Assembly: GCF_001418345.1 (NCBI RefSeq) | Contig: NZ_LIPW01000001.1 | Span: 346,429-410,428 of the forward strand | Direction of reading: 5' to 3' | DNA: 64,000 nucleotides | From: Pseudidiomarina woesei | GTDB taxonomy: Bacteria > Pseudomonadota > Gammaproteobacteria > Enterobacterales > Alteromonadaceae | Shown here: in pieces, positions 1 to 9,110 of the stretch | Numbering within the stretch: position 1 is the stretch's first letter | How the letters are laid out: each line of letters begins with the position of its first letter | Notes under the pieces: generated by a model | What the model was told of the DNA's origin: nothing | The model's database searches: none | What the model saw: the letters and a program-made list of their open reading frames with translations, nothing else | Program-made: the position numbers and the translations under genes

Positions 1-684
1 TTGGTTCAAAACTTGCTGGTTCCACCCAATGTAGTCCCCAGCTACTGGGTCTAAAATTACGTCAGCCCCGCCCCAGCTTGTCACAGCCTCAACAAAAGAG
101 CCTTGATGACGGTTCCATGTTTGCTCGGCGCCTAATGCGGCCGCTAACGCCAATTTCTCATCGCTACCGGCTGTGGCAAACGTCGGATTGCCACGTTGCT
201 TTGCTAGCTGTAATAGGGCCTGACCAACACCGCTGGCTGCCGCGTGTACGAGTATGCGTTCACCAGGTTGCGCTGCAGCTATAACGTAAACGTTGTACCA
301 AGCGGTAGCAAACACCTCACAAATACCCGCTGCAGCCGATAAATCAACGCCTTTTGGTATCGGCAATACTTGATTTACCGGCACCGCAACGTACTCGGCA
401 TAACCGCCCGAATCTAACAGCGCGCAAACATGATCACCTAATTGCAATTGATGCTCTGCACTGCCAAGCGCGACCACAGTACCACTTACCTCCAAGCCCA
501 GAATATCCGAAGCCCCGGGCGGTGGCGGATAATGCCCAGCGAGTTGCATCAAATCAGCACGATTCATGCCACTATAAGCTACTTTAATGAGCACCTCATT
601 GGGGCCTGGCTGCGGCTGTTCTCGGTGCTCCCATTGCGGCTGAGCGTTTAAACTGGCAACAATGCTACGCATGTGAGTGGTCAT
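1..684 (-). CDS. NAD(P)H:quinone oxidoreductase, PIG3 type (3' end cut off)
   Basis: Zinc-independent medium-chain oxidoreductase expected to reduce quinones with NADPH. The frame is open from an ATG at 684 to the window edge (228 codons, no stop); the family is usually about 325 residues, so roughly the last 100 are outside. Visible marks are NRAD (41-44), the proline run YPPPPG (52-57) typical of the PIG3/QOR-like branch, and the Rossmann motif AAASGVG (148-154) followed by LDPVAG (211-216). I see no zinc-binding cysteine cluster. The ATG is preceded by AAGGA; a second in-frame ATG lies at 672. It follows the pirin gene by 22 bp, so it is probably the third gene of a quinone-stress operon. 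The exact substrate cannot be told. Confidence 0.85.
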   Translation of the reverse strand, partial: MTTHMRSIVASLNAQPQWEHREQPQPGPNEVLIKVAYSGMNRADLMQLAGHYPPPPGASDILGLEVSGTVVALGSAEHQLQLGDHVCALLDSGGYAEYVAVPVNQVLPIPKGVDLSAAAGICEVFATAWYNVYVIAAAQPGERILVHAAASGVGQALLQLAKQRGNPTFATAGSDEKLALAAALGAEQTWNRHQGSFVEAVTSWGGADVILDPVAGDYIGWNQQVLNQ

Positions 685-706
685 TGTGTTTGTCCTTGAA
701 AATTAT

Positions 707-1534
707 TTAACTAGCTAACTTACCTGCTTGATAGTCACGTATAGCTTGCTCTATTTCAGCTTGGGTATTCATTACAAAGGGGCCATATTGCGCAATCGGC
801 TCGCCAATTGGATTACCGGCCAAGACAATAATACCCGCCTCGCTGTTACCGCTAACGAATGTGAGATCATCCTGCGCATTAAGGCGAACCAATTCACCGC
901 GTGGCACCAACTGTCCATTAATACTCACCTCGCCTTGGTAAACATAAGCTAAACGCGTTTTTTGCTGTTGCGAGGGTAGCTCAAGCGTCGCTGCTGGTTG
1001 TAGCCGTAAGTCTGCCATAAAAAATTGCTGTTCGGCTTGCTCAATTGGACCTTGTTGGCCAGCTAGATTGCCGGCCACTAAGCGTATTTCAGCTTGGTCA
1101 AAGTGAATTACTGGCAATTTTTCTTGCGGATGATCGGCCCAATCAGCGGCTTCCAACTTACGCTTCGCAGGTAAATTTATCCATAACTGAAATCCCCACA
1201 TTAACCCGTCTTCTTGCTTGGGCATTTCGGCATGAATAATACCACGCGCGGCTTTCATCCATTGCGCACCGCCGGCTTCAACTACGCCGGTATTGCCGTT
1301 TGAGTCTTTGTGCTCCATGCGCCCTGCCAGCATATAAGTTAGAGTGACAAAGCCACGATGTGGATGCGGCGGAAACCCAGCTATATAGTCGTTGGGATTG
1401 TCCGAGCGAAACTCATCCAGCATCAAGAAAGGATCTTGATAGCGCAAGCTTGGTTGATTCACAATTCGAGTTAGTTTCACGCCAGCACCGTCTTGTGCCG
1501 GCATGCCGCGATGGCGGCTCAAAATAACACTCAT
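707..1534 (-). CDS. Pirin family bicupin protein
   Basis: 275-residue pirin with the N-terminal cupin metal site: His57 and His59 in PHPHRG, then His101 and Glu103 in GIIHAEMP, the expected four iron-type ligands. Pirins of this length are bacterial (YhhW/YhaK-like); some have quercetin dioxygenase activity, others are regulators or redox sensors. The ATG at 1534 overlaps the TGA of the upstream glutathionyl-hydroquinone reductase gene by four bases (ATGA), so the two are probably translationally coupled. The setting between two quinone-handling enzymes suggests a role in quinone or aromatic electrophile metabolism; that is inference from context only. Confidence 0.88.
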   Translation of the reverse strand: MSVILSRHRGMPAQDGAGVKLTRIVNQPSLRYQDPFLMLDEFRSDNPNDYIAGFPPHPHRGFVTLTYMLAGRMEHKDSNGNTGVVEAGGAQWMKAARGIIHAEMPKQEDGLMWGFQLWINLPAKRKLEAADWADHPQEKLPVIHFDQAEIRLVAGNLAGQQGPIEQAEQQFFMADLRLQPAATLELPSQQQKTRLAYVYQGEVSINGQLVPRGELVRLNAQDDLTFVSGNSEAGIIVLAGNPIGEPIAQYGPFVMNTQAEIEQAIRDYQAGKLAS

Positions 1535-2487
1535 AAAATCTCTCCGCGATTATGTGGAGCCATAAAGTTAATATCAGGACCTACCGGCACAATGCCAGTT
1601 GGGTTAATGGTTTTGTGACTACCGTAATAATGCTGTTGAATATGGTCTATGACCGTGGTTTCAGCAACGCCTTCAACTTGGTACAGCGCGCGCACATACG
1701 CCCACAAATTTGGGTAATCAACAATACGTTTCTTATTCGTTTTAAAGTGGCCAAAATAAACCGCATCAAACCGAACCAAAGTGGTAAACAAACGCCAATC
1801 GGCCTCGGTGATGGTGTCGCCAACTAAAAACTTTTGCTGACCTAATAAAGCTTCTAATGTATCAAGCTGCGCAAAGAGCGCCTGATATGCTTCTTCGTAA
1901 GCGGCTTGTTTGGTCGCAAAACCACACTTATATACGCCATTATTAACATGGTCATAGACATCATTATTGATACGCTCAATATCGCTATGTAACGCTTCTG
2001 GATAAAAATCAAGGGTATTTCCGGTTATGTCATTAAATGCCGAATTAAACATCCGAATGATATCCGCCGACTCATTACTAACAATAGTTTGGCGCTTTTT
2101 ATCCCACAATACGGGTACAGTTACACGACCACTATAATTGGGGTCTGCTTTTAAATACAGTTGGTACAAGAAGTCTAATTGATATAAATCGTCGCTTAAT
2201 GGCGCTGCAGCGAATTCCCAACCGTTTTCTAGCATGAGTGGGTGCACAACAGACACCGTTATGTGTTGTTCAAGCCCTTTTAACTTGCGGAAAATAAGTG
2301 TGCGGTGCGCCCACGGACAAGCATAGCTTACGTACAAATGGTAACGCCCACTTTCAGCCGGAAATTCGGCCGTTGGATCGGCTTCTAGCCAATTTCGAAA
2401 TTGCGCAGCGCTACGTTCAAACTTACCACCAGTACTGTCAGTGTCATACCATTTATCGAGCCATTGCCCATCTACTAATAAGCCCAT
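1531..2487 (-). CDS. yqjG: Glutathionyl-hydroquinone reductase (YqjG/ECM4 type GST)
   Basis: 318-residue Xi-class glutathione transferase. The active-site cysteine Cys57 lies in YACPWAHRT, which separates this family from ordinary GSTs that use Ser or Tyr. These enzymes remove glutathione from glutathionyl-hydroquinones, returning hydroquinone and GSSG, in the cytoplasm. An all-helical GST C domain follows (about 170-300), containing VGDTITEADWRLF. The ATG has an ideal GGAGG ribosome site four bases upstream. It is the first gene of a likely operon with pirin and a PIG3-type quinone reductase, all consistent with quinone detoxification. A perfect dyad sits 78 bases upstream of the start. Confidence 0.92.
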   Translation of the reverse strand: MGLLVDGQWLDKWYDTDSTGGKFERSAAQFRNWLEADPTAEFPAESGRYHLYVSYACPWAHRTLIFRKLKGLEQHITVSVVHPLMLENGWEFAAAPLSDDLYQLDFLYQLYLKADPNYSGRVTVPVLWDKKRQTIVSNESADIIRMFNSAFNDITGNTLDFYPEALHSDIERINNDVYDHVNNGVYKCGFATKQAAYEEAYQALFAQLDTLEALLGQQKFLVGDTITEADWRLFTTLVRFDAVYFGHFKTNKKRIVDYPNLWAYVRALYQVEGVAETTVIDHIQQHYYGSHKTINPTGIVPVGPDINFMAPHNRGEIL

Positions 2488-2564
2488 GTCGCCTCCTAAT
2501 AAGAATATAACGACAGTATAGACTCTAATCTTTCGATGGATTATTGAAAATAAATGGCTTTCTG

Positions 2565-2579
2565 TTCGATTTTATCGAA
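2565..2579. promoter_or_regulatory. Perfect dyad TTCGAT-AAA-ATCGAA, possible LysR-type operator
   Basis: A 6-3-6 perfect inverted repeat in the 104-base gap between lpxB and yqjG. It satisfies the T-N11-A pattern of LysR-type boxes. A third half-site TTCGAT is at 2532-2537. On the minus strand a TATACT hexamer lies nearer the yqjG start and could be its -10 element. No regulator gene is adjacent, so the binding protein is unknown. Confidence 0.45.
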
Positions 2580-2591
2580 TAAACACAAATG

Positions 2592-3734
2592 CTAGCGGTT
2601 AATAAGTTGCTGAACCACGTCGGCACTCAATACATCGGCATTGCGCCGTAATTGTTGGTGTAAATCAGCGAAGGCTGCCAGTGTTACTTGAGCTGAGGGC
2701 GTTAATTGCAATGCTAATGCGTCAGTTAAGTTCTCAACCGTTGCATCCTGCTGGGCAAATTCTGGAACCAAACGCTTACCAGCAAGTAAATTCGGAAGGC
2801 TGAAAAACGCCGCTTTGAATAAGCGTTTAATTAACTGATAACTCGCCCAATTAAATTTATAAGCCACCACCATTGGACGCTTAATTAACATGGCTTCTAG
2901 GGTAACAGTGCCCGAAGTTAGTAAGAGAGCATCACAAGCCGCCATGGTAGTACGTGACACACCATCAACAATAGTCAATGGCAACTGCGGCGCTAATTGC
3001 TGCTGTAAGGTACGAAATTGTTCCGCTCGAGCCGAGCTAATCATGGGTGTGACAAAGCGAAGATGCGGGTGACGCTGCAGTAATTGCTGCGCTACCTGTA
3101 AAAATAGCGGTGCCATGCGTGCAATTTCACCTTTGCGGCTGCCGGGTAAAATACCCACCCAGGTTGCCTCAGCATCAAGTTCTACCTCAGCACGAGCCTG
3201 TTGCTTATCCCACACTGACGGAATGCTGTCGGCTAATGGGTGGCCAACAAAGGTCGCGGGTAAGTTGTGTTGGTCATAAAAAGCTTTTTCAAAAGGTAAC
3301 AAACAAAATACATGATCAACTGACTGCTTAATGCCGTGTATGCGGCCCTGACGCCACGCCCACACTGAAGGGCTAACATAATGAACGGTGGTTAAACCGG
3401 CGGCTTTGAGCTTTTTCGCAATAGGTAAATTAAAATCTGGCGCATCTATACCAATAAAAATGTCTGGCCGGCGCTCTAAAAAGGTATTCACTAATAACTT
3501 TCTGTGCCTAAGGAGCTTAAACAAGCTGCCCAGCACTTCAGCAATGCCCATTACCGCTAAATCATCCATAGGCACCAAGCTCGTAAGCCCTTCAGCTTGC
3601 ATTAACGGCCCACCAACACCAATAAATTCGGCGTTAGGGTACCTTTGTCGCAATTCACGTAGCATGCCAGAACCAAGCAAATCGCCGGAGTGTTCTCCGG
3701 CGATAACGGCAATTAAGGGCGCATATTTTGACAT
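2592..3734 (-). CDS. lpxB: Lipid-A-disaccharide synthase
   Basis: 380-residue GT19 glycosyltransferase (E. coli LpxB is 382). It condenses UDP-2,3-diacylglucosamine with lipid X to form tetra-acyl disaccharide 1-phosphate at the inner membrane face. The N terminus has AGEHSGDLLG (about 12-21), and the C half has LPGSRKGEI and LTSGTVTLEAML of the sugar-nucleotide site. Last gene of the envelope operon: it starts 13 bp after lpxA ends and has no strong Shine-Dalgarno, so it may depend on coupling. In E. coli rnhB and dnaE follow lpxB; here an unrelated quinone-stress operon does. Confidence 0.97.
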   Translation of the reverse strand: MSKYAPLIAVIAGEHSGDLLGSGMLRELRQRYPNAEFIGVGGPLMQAEGLTSLVPMDDLAVMGIAEVLGSLFKLLRHRKLLVNTFLERRPDIFIGIDAPDFNLPIAKKLKAAGLTTVHYVSPSVWAWRQGRIHGIKQSVDHVFCLLPFEKAFYDQHNLPATFVGHPLADSIPSVWDKQQARAEVELDAEATWVGILPGSRKGEIARMAPLFLQVAQQLLQRHPHLRFVTPMISSARAEQFRTLQQQLAPQLPLTIVDGVSRTTMAACDALLLTSGTVTLEAMLIKRPMVVAYKFNWASYQLIKRLFKAAFFSLPNLLAGKRLVPEFAQQDATVENLTDALALQLTPSAQVTLAAFADLHQQLRRNADVLSADVVQQLINR

Positions 3735-3747
3735 GATATTGTTGGTG

Positions 3748-4515
3748 TTATCGAATAATGCCGCGCTGGCTGTTCAATACGAACTGAATCAAGGGCGTTA
3801 ACTCAGTGTCGGCATCAAGCTCACGCATTTTTTGTACAGCTTCTTCAACGGTTAAACCTTGGCGATAAAGCAACTTAAAAGCGCGCTTAATATTGAGAAT
3901 TTGATTCGGTTGAAAACCACGACGTTTCAACCCTTCAGCGTTGATAGTACGAGGCGCGGCATTATGCCCCTGTGCCATGATATACGGCGGAACATCTTGC
4001 ACAACGACGGAATTAACCGCAGTAAAAGCATGTGCGCCAATATGACAAAACTGATGCACCCCAGTAAAACCACCGAGAATAGCCCAATCGCCTACATGAA
4101 CGTGGCCAGCTAAGGTTGTATTATTGGCTAAAATAACGTTGTCGCCCACCATGCAGTCATGGGCAACATGCACATACGCCATCAGCAGGTTGTGATTACC
4201 AATTTGGGTTAAACCTTGGTCTTGCACGGTACCACGATGAATGGTTACGCATTCGCGAATAATATTATTGTCGCCAATAACCAGCCGCGTTGGCTCACCA
4301 TTGTATTTTTTGTCTTGGCAATCTTCACCAACCGACGCAAATTGGAAAATTCGGTTATTTTTTCCTAACACCGTCGGCCCACGTAACACCACATGTGGCC
4401 CTATAATGCAGTTGTCACCCACCTCAACATCGGCCCCAATAATACTGTAGGGACCAATCTCGACGTTGTTGCCAATACGTGCTGATGAATCAATAATCGC
4501 GGTTGGATGAATCAC
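3748..4515 (-). CDS. lpxA: UDP-N-acetylglucosamine acyltransferase
   Basis: 255-residue left-handed beta-helix trimer subunit that transfers 3-hydroxyacyl from ACP to UDP-GlcNAc, the first step of lipid A synthesis. Hexapeptide repeats run through residues 1-185; His119 in HVAHD is the equivalent of catalytic His125 of E. coli. The C-terminal helical part (about 190-255) begins at GLKRRGF. The start codon is GTG at 4515, directly abutting the TAA of fabZ (TAAGTG), which implies translational coupling. Length agrees with the family (E. coli 262). Confidence 0.97.
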   Translation of the reverse strand: MIHPTAIIDSSARIGNNVEIGPYSIIGADVEVGDNCIIGPHVVLRGPTVLGKNNRIFQFASVGEDCQDKKYNGEPTRLVIGDNNIIRECVTIHRGTVQDQGLTQIGNHNLLMAYVHVAHDCMVGDNVILANNTTLAGHVHVGDWAILGGFTGVHQFCHIGAHAFTAVNSVVVQDVPPYIMAQGHNAAPRTINAEGLKRRGFQPNQILNIKRAFKLLYRQGLTVEEAVQKMRELDADTELTPLIQFVLNSQRGIIR

Positions 4516-4968
4516 TTACACTTCCCTTCTTGCGCAAATAATATCGCAGCTACACGCCAGTTCACCGTCAACATCGGCTGTTCCTTTAAACACCCAAATA
4601 CCCCGGCGTTCTTTTTCAAAGGTTACATGCAAATTAAGTGTGTCACCCGGTAACACTTGGCGCTTGAAGCGTGCATTGTCGATACCTGCAAACAAGTATA
4701 GGTCATTTGAACCAGGCTTGCTGGAAGTAATCTTAAAGCCAAGTAAGCCGGCCGCCTGCGCTAACGCCTCAAGAATTAACACCCCCGGAAAAATAGGATT
4801 CTCAGGAAAATGCCCAGTAAAAATCGGTTCGTTTACCGACACGTTTTTTACTGCGTGAATACTTGTCTTGTGATCACAAGCTACAACTTTATCGACCAGT
4901 AGAAACGGATACCGATGCGGCAATAAACTCAGTATTTCTTTAATATCAAATGCGCCGTTATCAGACAA
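4516..4968 (-). CDS. fabZ: 3-hydroxyacyl-ACP dehydratase FabZ
   Basis: 150-residue hot-dog-fold dehydratase of fatty acid elongation. The signature [12 protein letters not shown] is at 15-26; the catalytic pair is His53 in [11 protein letters not shown] and Glu67 in LEALAQ. The chosen start is TTG at 4968: GAGG lies eight bases upstream and the N terminus then matches FabZ length; no in-frame ATG gives the conserved N terminus. It sits between lpxD and lpxA as in most Gammaproteobacteria, linking phospholipid and lipid A synthesis at the shared 3-hydroxyacyl-ACP branch point. Confidence 0.96.
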   Translation of the reverse strand: MSDNGAFDIKEILSLLPHRYPFLLVDKVVACDHKTSIHAVKNVSVNEPIFTGHFPENPIFPGVLILEALAQAAGLLGFKITSSKPGSNDLYLFAGIDNARFKRQVLPGDTLNLHVTFEKERRGIWVFKGTADVDGELACSCDIICARREV

Positions 4969-4985
4969 AGCGTCATCCTCGTTAG

Positions 4986-6011
4986 TTATTCTTGTTCAAG
5001 TTGTTTTTCTATTTTTTTCACGCGCTGGAATAAGTCATCTAATTGACGATAACGCGCACCATTGCGACGCCATTCACGTTGTGGCGCAGCCGGAATACCT
5101 GAGGCATATGCTCCCGGCTCAGTAATTTCTTTAATTACCATAGAAAAGCCACTTATTTGCACATCGTCGCAAATAGAAATGTGGCCATTAATGGCACTTG
5201 CACCGCCAATTAAACAACGTTTACCAATTCGGCTACTACCGGCTAAAACCGTACACCCTGCAATGGCGGTGTCTTCGTCAATAAAGGCGTTATGCGCAAT
5301 TTGACATTGATTATCAATGATAACGCCATTGTTAATGACCGTATCATCAAGGGCGCCACGGTCAATAGTAGTGCTGGCACCAATATCTACACGGTCGCCA
5401 ATAACCACGCGGCCTAGTTGCGGAATTTTAATCCATTTACCGCCTTCATTCGCCCAGCCAAAGCCATCCGCACCGATTACCGTACCGGCATGAATTAAGC
5501 AATGCTCGCCAATAATGCAGTTATGGTAAACAACCACATGCTGCCACAACTGTGTATGTGCACCAATTTCCGTTTGTGGCCCAACATAACAACCAACCCC
5601 GATTGTGACATTATCGCCAAGCACGACCCCTTCAGCAATGACGCTATTAGCACCTATTGCGACATTTTGCCCAACTTTTACTGACGCATGCACCTGTGCT
5701 GACGGATGCACGCCCGCAGTCGCTGCAGCAGGCGTGGTATCTAACAGTTGTGCTGCCTTGGCAAACCCAGCATACGGATTACGCATTCGTAAGCCGGTAA
5801 TACCTGCTGGCAAATCAACATCCGGCGCACATATAACAGCGCTTGCCTGAGTGGTGTCTAGTTGACTGCGATATTTTGCATTGGCTAAAAACGCAATATG
5901 CCCCGGCTGAGCCGAGGCAAGCGTTGCGACACCTTTTATAGGCAAAGATGCATCGCCGTGCACCTCTGCCCCAATTGCTTCAGCAAGCTGCTGCAATGTC
6001 AGTGTTTGCAT
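4986..6011 (-). CDS. lpxD: UDP-3-O-acylglucosamine N-acyltransferase
   Basis: 341 residues from the ATG at 6011, exactly the E. coli length. N-terminal uridine-binding domain (1-100), then hexapeptide beta-helix (about 100-315) and a C-terminal helix. His240 in CQIAHN corresponds to catalytic His239 of E. coli; DRGALDDT (218-225) is conserved. A longer reading from a GTG at 6026 would overlap the end of skp; I prefer 6011 because residue 1 onwards aligns with the family. It adds the second 3-hydroxyacyl chain, to the glucosamine amine, in lipid A assembly. Confidence 0.96.
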   Translation of the reverse strand: MQTLTLQQLAEAIGAEVHGDASLPIKGVATLASAQPGHIAFLANAKYRSQLDTTQASAVICAPDVDLPAGITGLRMRNPYAGFAKAAQLLDTTPAAATAGVHPSAQVHASVKVGQNVAIGANSVIAEGVVLGDNVTIGVGCYVGPQTEIGAHTQLWQHVVVYHNCIIGEHCLIHAGTVIGADGFGWANEGGKWIKIPQLGRVVIGDRVDIGASTTIDRGALDDTVINNGVIIDNQCQIAHNAFIDEDTAIAGCTVLAGSSRIGKRCLIGGASAINGHISICDDVQISGFSMVIKEITEPGAYASGIPAAPQREWRRNGARYRQLDDLFQRVKKIEKQLEQE

Positions 6012-6015
6012 TAAC

Positions 6016-6531
6016 TTAGTTTCCACCTGTCATTTTCTTCAAAACGTCATCGGTCAAATCGAAATTCTCGTTTGCATAAACTAACGAGTTTGAGCTCAGC
6101 ACAACGTCATATTTTTGCTCACTTGCAAGTGCTTGCGCATTACGCATAACTTCCGCCATTAGTTGATCACGTAACTCGTTACCGCGACGTTGCATGTCTT
6201 CGCGTAAGCCTTTGGCTTTAACTTGGCGCGTGGCATCAAGCAACTCTAGCTCGCGGCCCATATCTTGCATTTCGCGTTGTGACATAATTTTAGAGTCACG
6301 TTCAGCTTTATCTTGCAAGGCTTGCATTTTGCCTTCAATTTCTTCGATTTCTGAAATGCGACCTTTAAATTCTTCTTGAACTTGTTGCTCAAGATTACGA
6401 GCCTGCGGCAAGTTGATAAGAACTTGCTGCATGTTTACGTAACCAATTTTTTGCTGTGCCTCGGCTGCGTTAGCAAATAAAGCCGTTGATAACAGCGCTG
6501 CAGCAATACTTGTTTTTACCATTTTATTCAC
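6016..6531 (-). CDS. skp: Periplasmic chaperone Skp (OmpH)
   Basis: 171 residues with a Sec signal peptide (1-25, cleavage after NAAEA) and a long charged coiled coil (about 45-150) forming the tentacles of the trimer. The mature start QQKIGYVNMQQ is typical. Skp holds unfolded outer-membrane proteins for BamA. The start is GTG at 6531, six bases after GAGGAG; the in-frame ATG at 6522 would be too far from that site. It lies directly after bamA, as in E. coli. Confidence 0.95.
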   Translation of the reverse strand: MNKMVKTSIAAALLSTALFANAAEAQQKIGYVNMQQVLINLPQARNLEQQVQEEFKGRISEIEEIEGKMQALQDKAERDSKIMSQREMQDMGRELELLDATRQVKAKGLREDMQRRGNELRDQLMAEVMRNAQALASEQKYDVVLSSNSLVYANENFDLTDDVLKKMTGGN

Positions 6532-6554
6532 GATTAACTCCTCGAACTATTATT

Positions 6555-9074
6555 TTAGAATGTTGTTCCAATATTAAATGAGAACGTTTGCGTGCGATCG
6601 CCCTCTTCTGTTTTTAGCGGTCGACCCAACGATACTGTTAATGGCCCCATCGGCGATAACCACTGTATCGAAATGCCCGCAGAAACTCGATAGCGTGATG
6701 GATCGCTGTAATCATCCAGTGCATACGACTGTGGTGTTAGTTGCAACTGGCTATATTCATCATAGTTAAACTCGGTATCCCATACGTTACCGACATCAAC
6801 GTAAACACTGGTACGTATTGTGTTTCTGTTTTCTTCGGAAATAAACGGCGTTGGCACAATAAGTTCCAAGCCAGCAACAAACATGGCATTACCACCCACC
6901 GAGTACTGGCTTACTGACAACATATCAGAACCTGCACCGGCTGGGAATTCGCTCGGCACCCCGAAATATCCGCCCGGCCCAGGAACTACTGTCGGATAAC
7001 GGTAGACCGCTCTTGGCCCCACGGTATTAGCTTCGAAACCACGTAAATTATCCTGCCCACCAATCCGGAAGTTTTCATAGAACGGGAACAAGTAATCGTT
7101 GTTGTTTTCATCTTGACCATAACCATTACCATAGCCAAATTTGAAACGCGTCATAAATACCCAATCGTGATTATCAGTAATAGGTATATATTGACGGAAT
7201 TGATAATTCACGCGGAAATAATTTATATCGCTATTCGGTGTTGAAGCCTCAAGTTGCAACGAGTTTTGCGTACCTGCCGTTGGATAAACCCCACGGTTTA
7301 AGGTGACGCGACTAATACCCGTCGACAATTCAAAAATATCAAATGCGACACCTGAATTGGGATCTTGCTGGTTAACGTATGGGCGATAAAAACGAGTAAC
7401 CTGATCATAGCCTTCTACGTCATTAATTTCTTCATTACGATAAGTCATGCCCAAGTTAAGGCTAGTAACCTCGTTTACTGGGAAACTTAACGAACCACCC
7501 ACACCATATTGTTTTTTGTTATAGCGAATAAAGTTATCAAGATTACCTGCTTCAAACTCGCTCATGTACATTTGACCCGATAAATTCACACCATCTTTGG
7601 TGAAATAACGATCGGTGTAGGAAACAGAAGCACTGCGGCTAAAACGGTTGGTATTAATATTAATTGCAGCTCGGTTACCAGTACCTAAAAAGTTTTCTTG
7701 TGACACACCCGCGCCAAGTTGAAAGCCTGAGTAATCACCATAACCAATAGTAAAGTTGAAGCTACCTGAAGGCTGTTCTTTTACCGAAATATCGACATCG
7801 ACACGGTCGTCATAGCCATCGGCTGGTTTGGTTTCGGTTTCAACCGTTTCAAAAAAGCCCAAACGTTCAAGTCGAACTTTACTTTGCTCAATTTGATCTT
7901 CATTCAAAGGCGCGCCTTCTAATTGGCGCATTTCACGTCGTAGAACCTCATCTGCGGTAGTAGTATTACCGACAAAATTAATGCGGTTTACATAGATACG
8001 TTTACCTGGGTTAATAGAAAACGTGATATCGACTTCGTTACTGTCTTCTTCAATATCAGGAATTGCACGAACCTCTGGATAAGCGTACCCGAAACGACCA
8101 TAGGTCATTGCAATTGTTTCTTCTAAAAAGGTCATTTCAGCGGCGTTATAACGGGTGCCCGGCTCAATATTAACTATTTTATTAATGAGCTCTTCGCGAC
8201 CTTTTAAATCACCAATAACGTTCACATTACGAATGTTGTAAATTTCACCTTCGTTCACATTAATTGTAATGTACACGCCTTTACGATCAGGAGTCATACT
8301 CACTTGAATTGACTCAATTTGCATATTCAAGTAGCCGCGATTGCGATAAAAGCTCTCTAGCTTTTCTAAATCGCCGCTTAACTGCTGCTTTTGATAACGC
8401 TTTTCACCAATAAAATTCCACCACGGAAGTTTATCTTTTAGCTCAAAATCACGAGTTAATTCTTCATCGCTGAAACTGGCGTTGCCAACCACATTAATTT
8501 GCTGTATTTCAGCCGACTCACCCTCTTGAAACACTAGTTTCAGACGAACCCGATTACGCGGCAATTCAATAACGTTTACGTTAACCTTTGCGTTGTATTT
8601 ACCAACCCCATGAAAGAAGTCTTTTAAAGCAGTTTCAATTCCTGAAATAACCGTGCGATCAAGTTGCTCACCAACCACAATTCCACTGTCTTTCAAGCTG
8701 TCTTCAAGCTGGGCTGTCTCAATGTCTTTATTACCTTCAAAGTCGATACCGGTAATTGTTGGACGCTCAGTAACTTCAAAAATGAGTGTTCCACCATCGC
8801 GTTTAACCACGATATTTTCAAAGTTTGCTGATGAGTGCAGGCTGCGAATACTGTTTCGAATAGTGCTCGCATCTACTTCATCACCAACCCGAATGGGAAT
8901 GTAAGTAAGTGCGGCACCCAGCGCTACGCGTTGCAAACCGCGTACACGTACATCTTCAACCACGAATGATTCTTGTAATACTTGTGATTCTTCTTCGGCG
9001 CCCCCAGCAAAACTTTGCATAGGAAGCGAAGCCGCCGCTACTAGGGCGCTTAAAAACAGCTTTTTCAACGTCAT
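6555..9074 (-). CDS. bamA: Outer membrane protein assembly factor BamA
   Basis: 839 residues (E. coli 810). Signal peptide with cleavage after SFAGG or nearby, five POTRA domains (about 35-440), then the 16-strand Omp85 barrel ending in the C-terminal phenylalanine required for outer-membrane insertion. The L6 loop motif appears as LRGF in GGQDNLRGFEANTVGPR. It folds outer-membrane proteins with the Bam lipoproteins. I see no strong Shine-Dalgarno; the start follows the end of rseP by 36 bp in the same operon. Confidence 0.97.
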   Translation of the reverse strand: MTLKKLFLSALVAAASLPMQSFAGGAEEESQVLQESFVVEDVRVRGLQRVALGAALTYIPIRVGDEVDASTIRNSIRSLHSSANFENIVVKRDGGTLIFEVTERPTITGIDFEGNKDIETAQLEDSLKDSGIVVGEQLDRTVISGIETALKDFFHGVGKYNAKVNVNVIELPRNRVRLKLVFQEGESAEIQQINVVGNASFSDEELTRDFELKDKLPWWNFIGEKRYQKQQLSGDLEKLESFYRNRGYLNMQIESIQVSMTPDRKGVYITINVNEGEIYNIRNVNVIGDLKGREELINKIVNIEPGTRYNAAEMTFLEETIAMTYGRFGYAYPEVRAIPDIEEDSNEVDITFSINPGKRIYVNRINFVGNTTTADEVLRREMRQLEGAPLNEDQIEQSKVRLERLGFFETVETETKPADGYDDRVDVDISVKEQPSGSFNFTIGYGDYSGFQLGAGVSQENFLGTGNRAAININTNRFSRSASVSYTDRYFTKDGVNLSGQMYMSEFEAGNLDNFIRYNKKQYGVGGSLSFPVNEVTSLNLGMTYRNEEINDVEGYDQVTRFYRPYVNQQDPNSGVAFDIFELSTGISRVTLNRGVYPTAGTQNSLQLEASTPNSDINYFRVNYQFRQYIPITDNHDWVFMTRFKFGYGNGYGQDENNNDYLFPFYENFRIGGQDNLRGFEANTVGPRAVYRYPTVVPGPGGYFGVPSEFPAGAGSDMLSVSQYSVGGNAMFVAGLELIVPTPFISEENRNTIRTSVYVDVGNVWDTEFNYDEYSQLQLTPQSYALDDYSDPSRYRVSAGISIQWLSPMGPLTVSLGRPLKTEEGDRTQTFSFNIGTTF

Positions 9075-9110
9075 TCTGTGCTACTTAATTGTTATGTTGT
9101 ACATGTTGTT

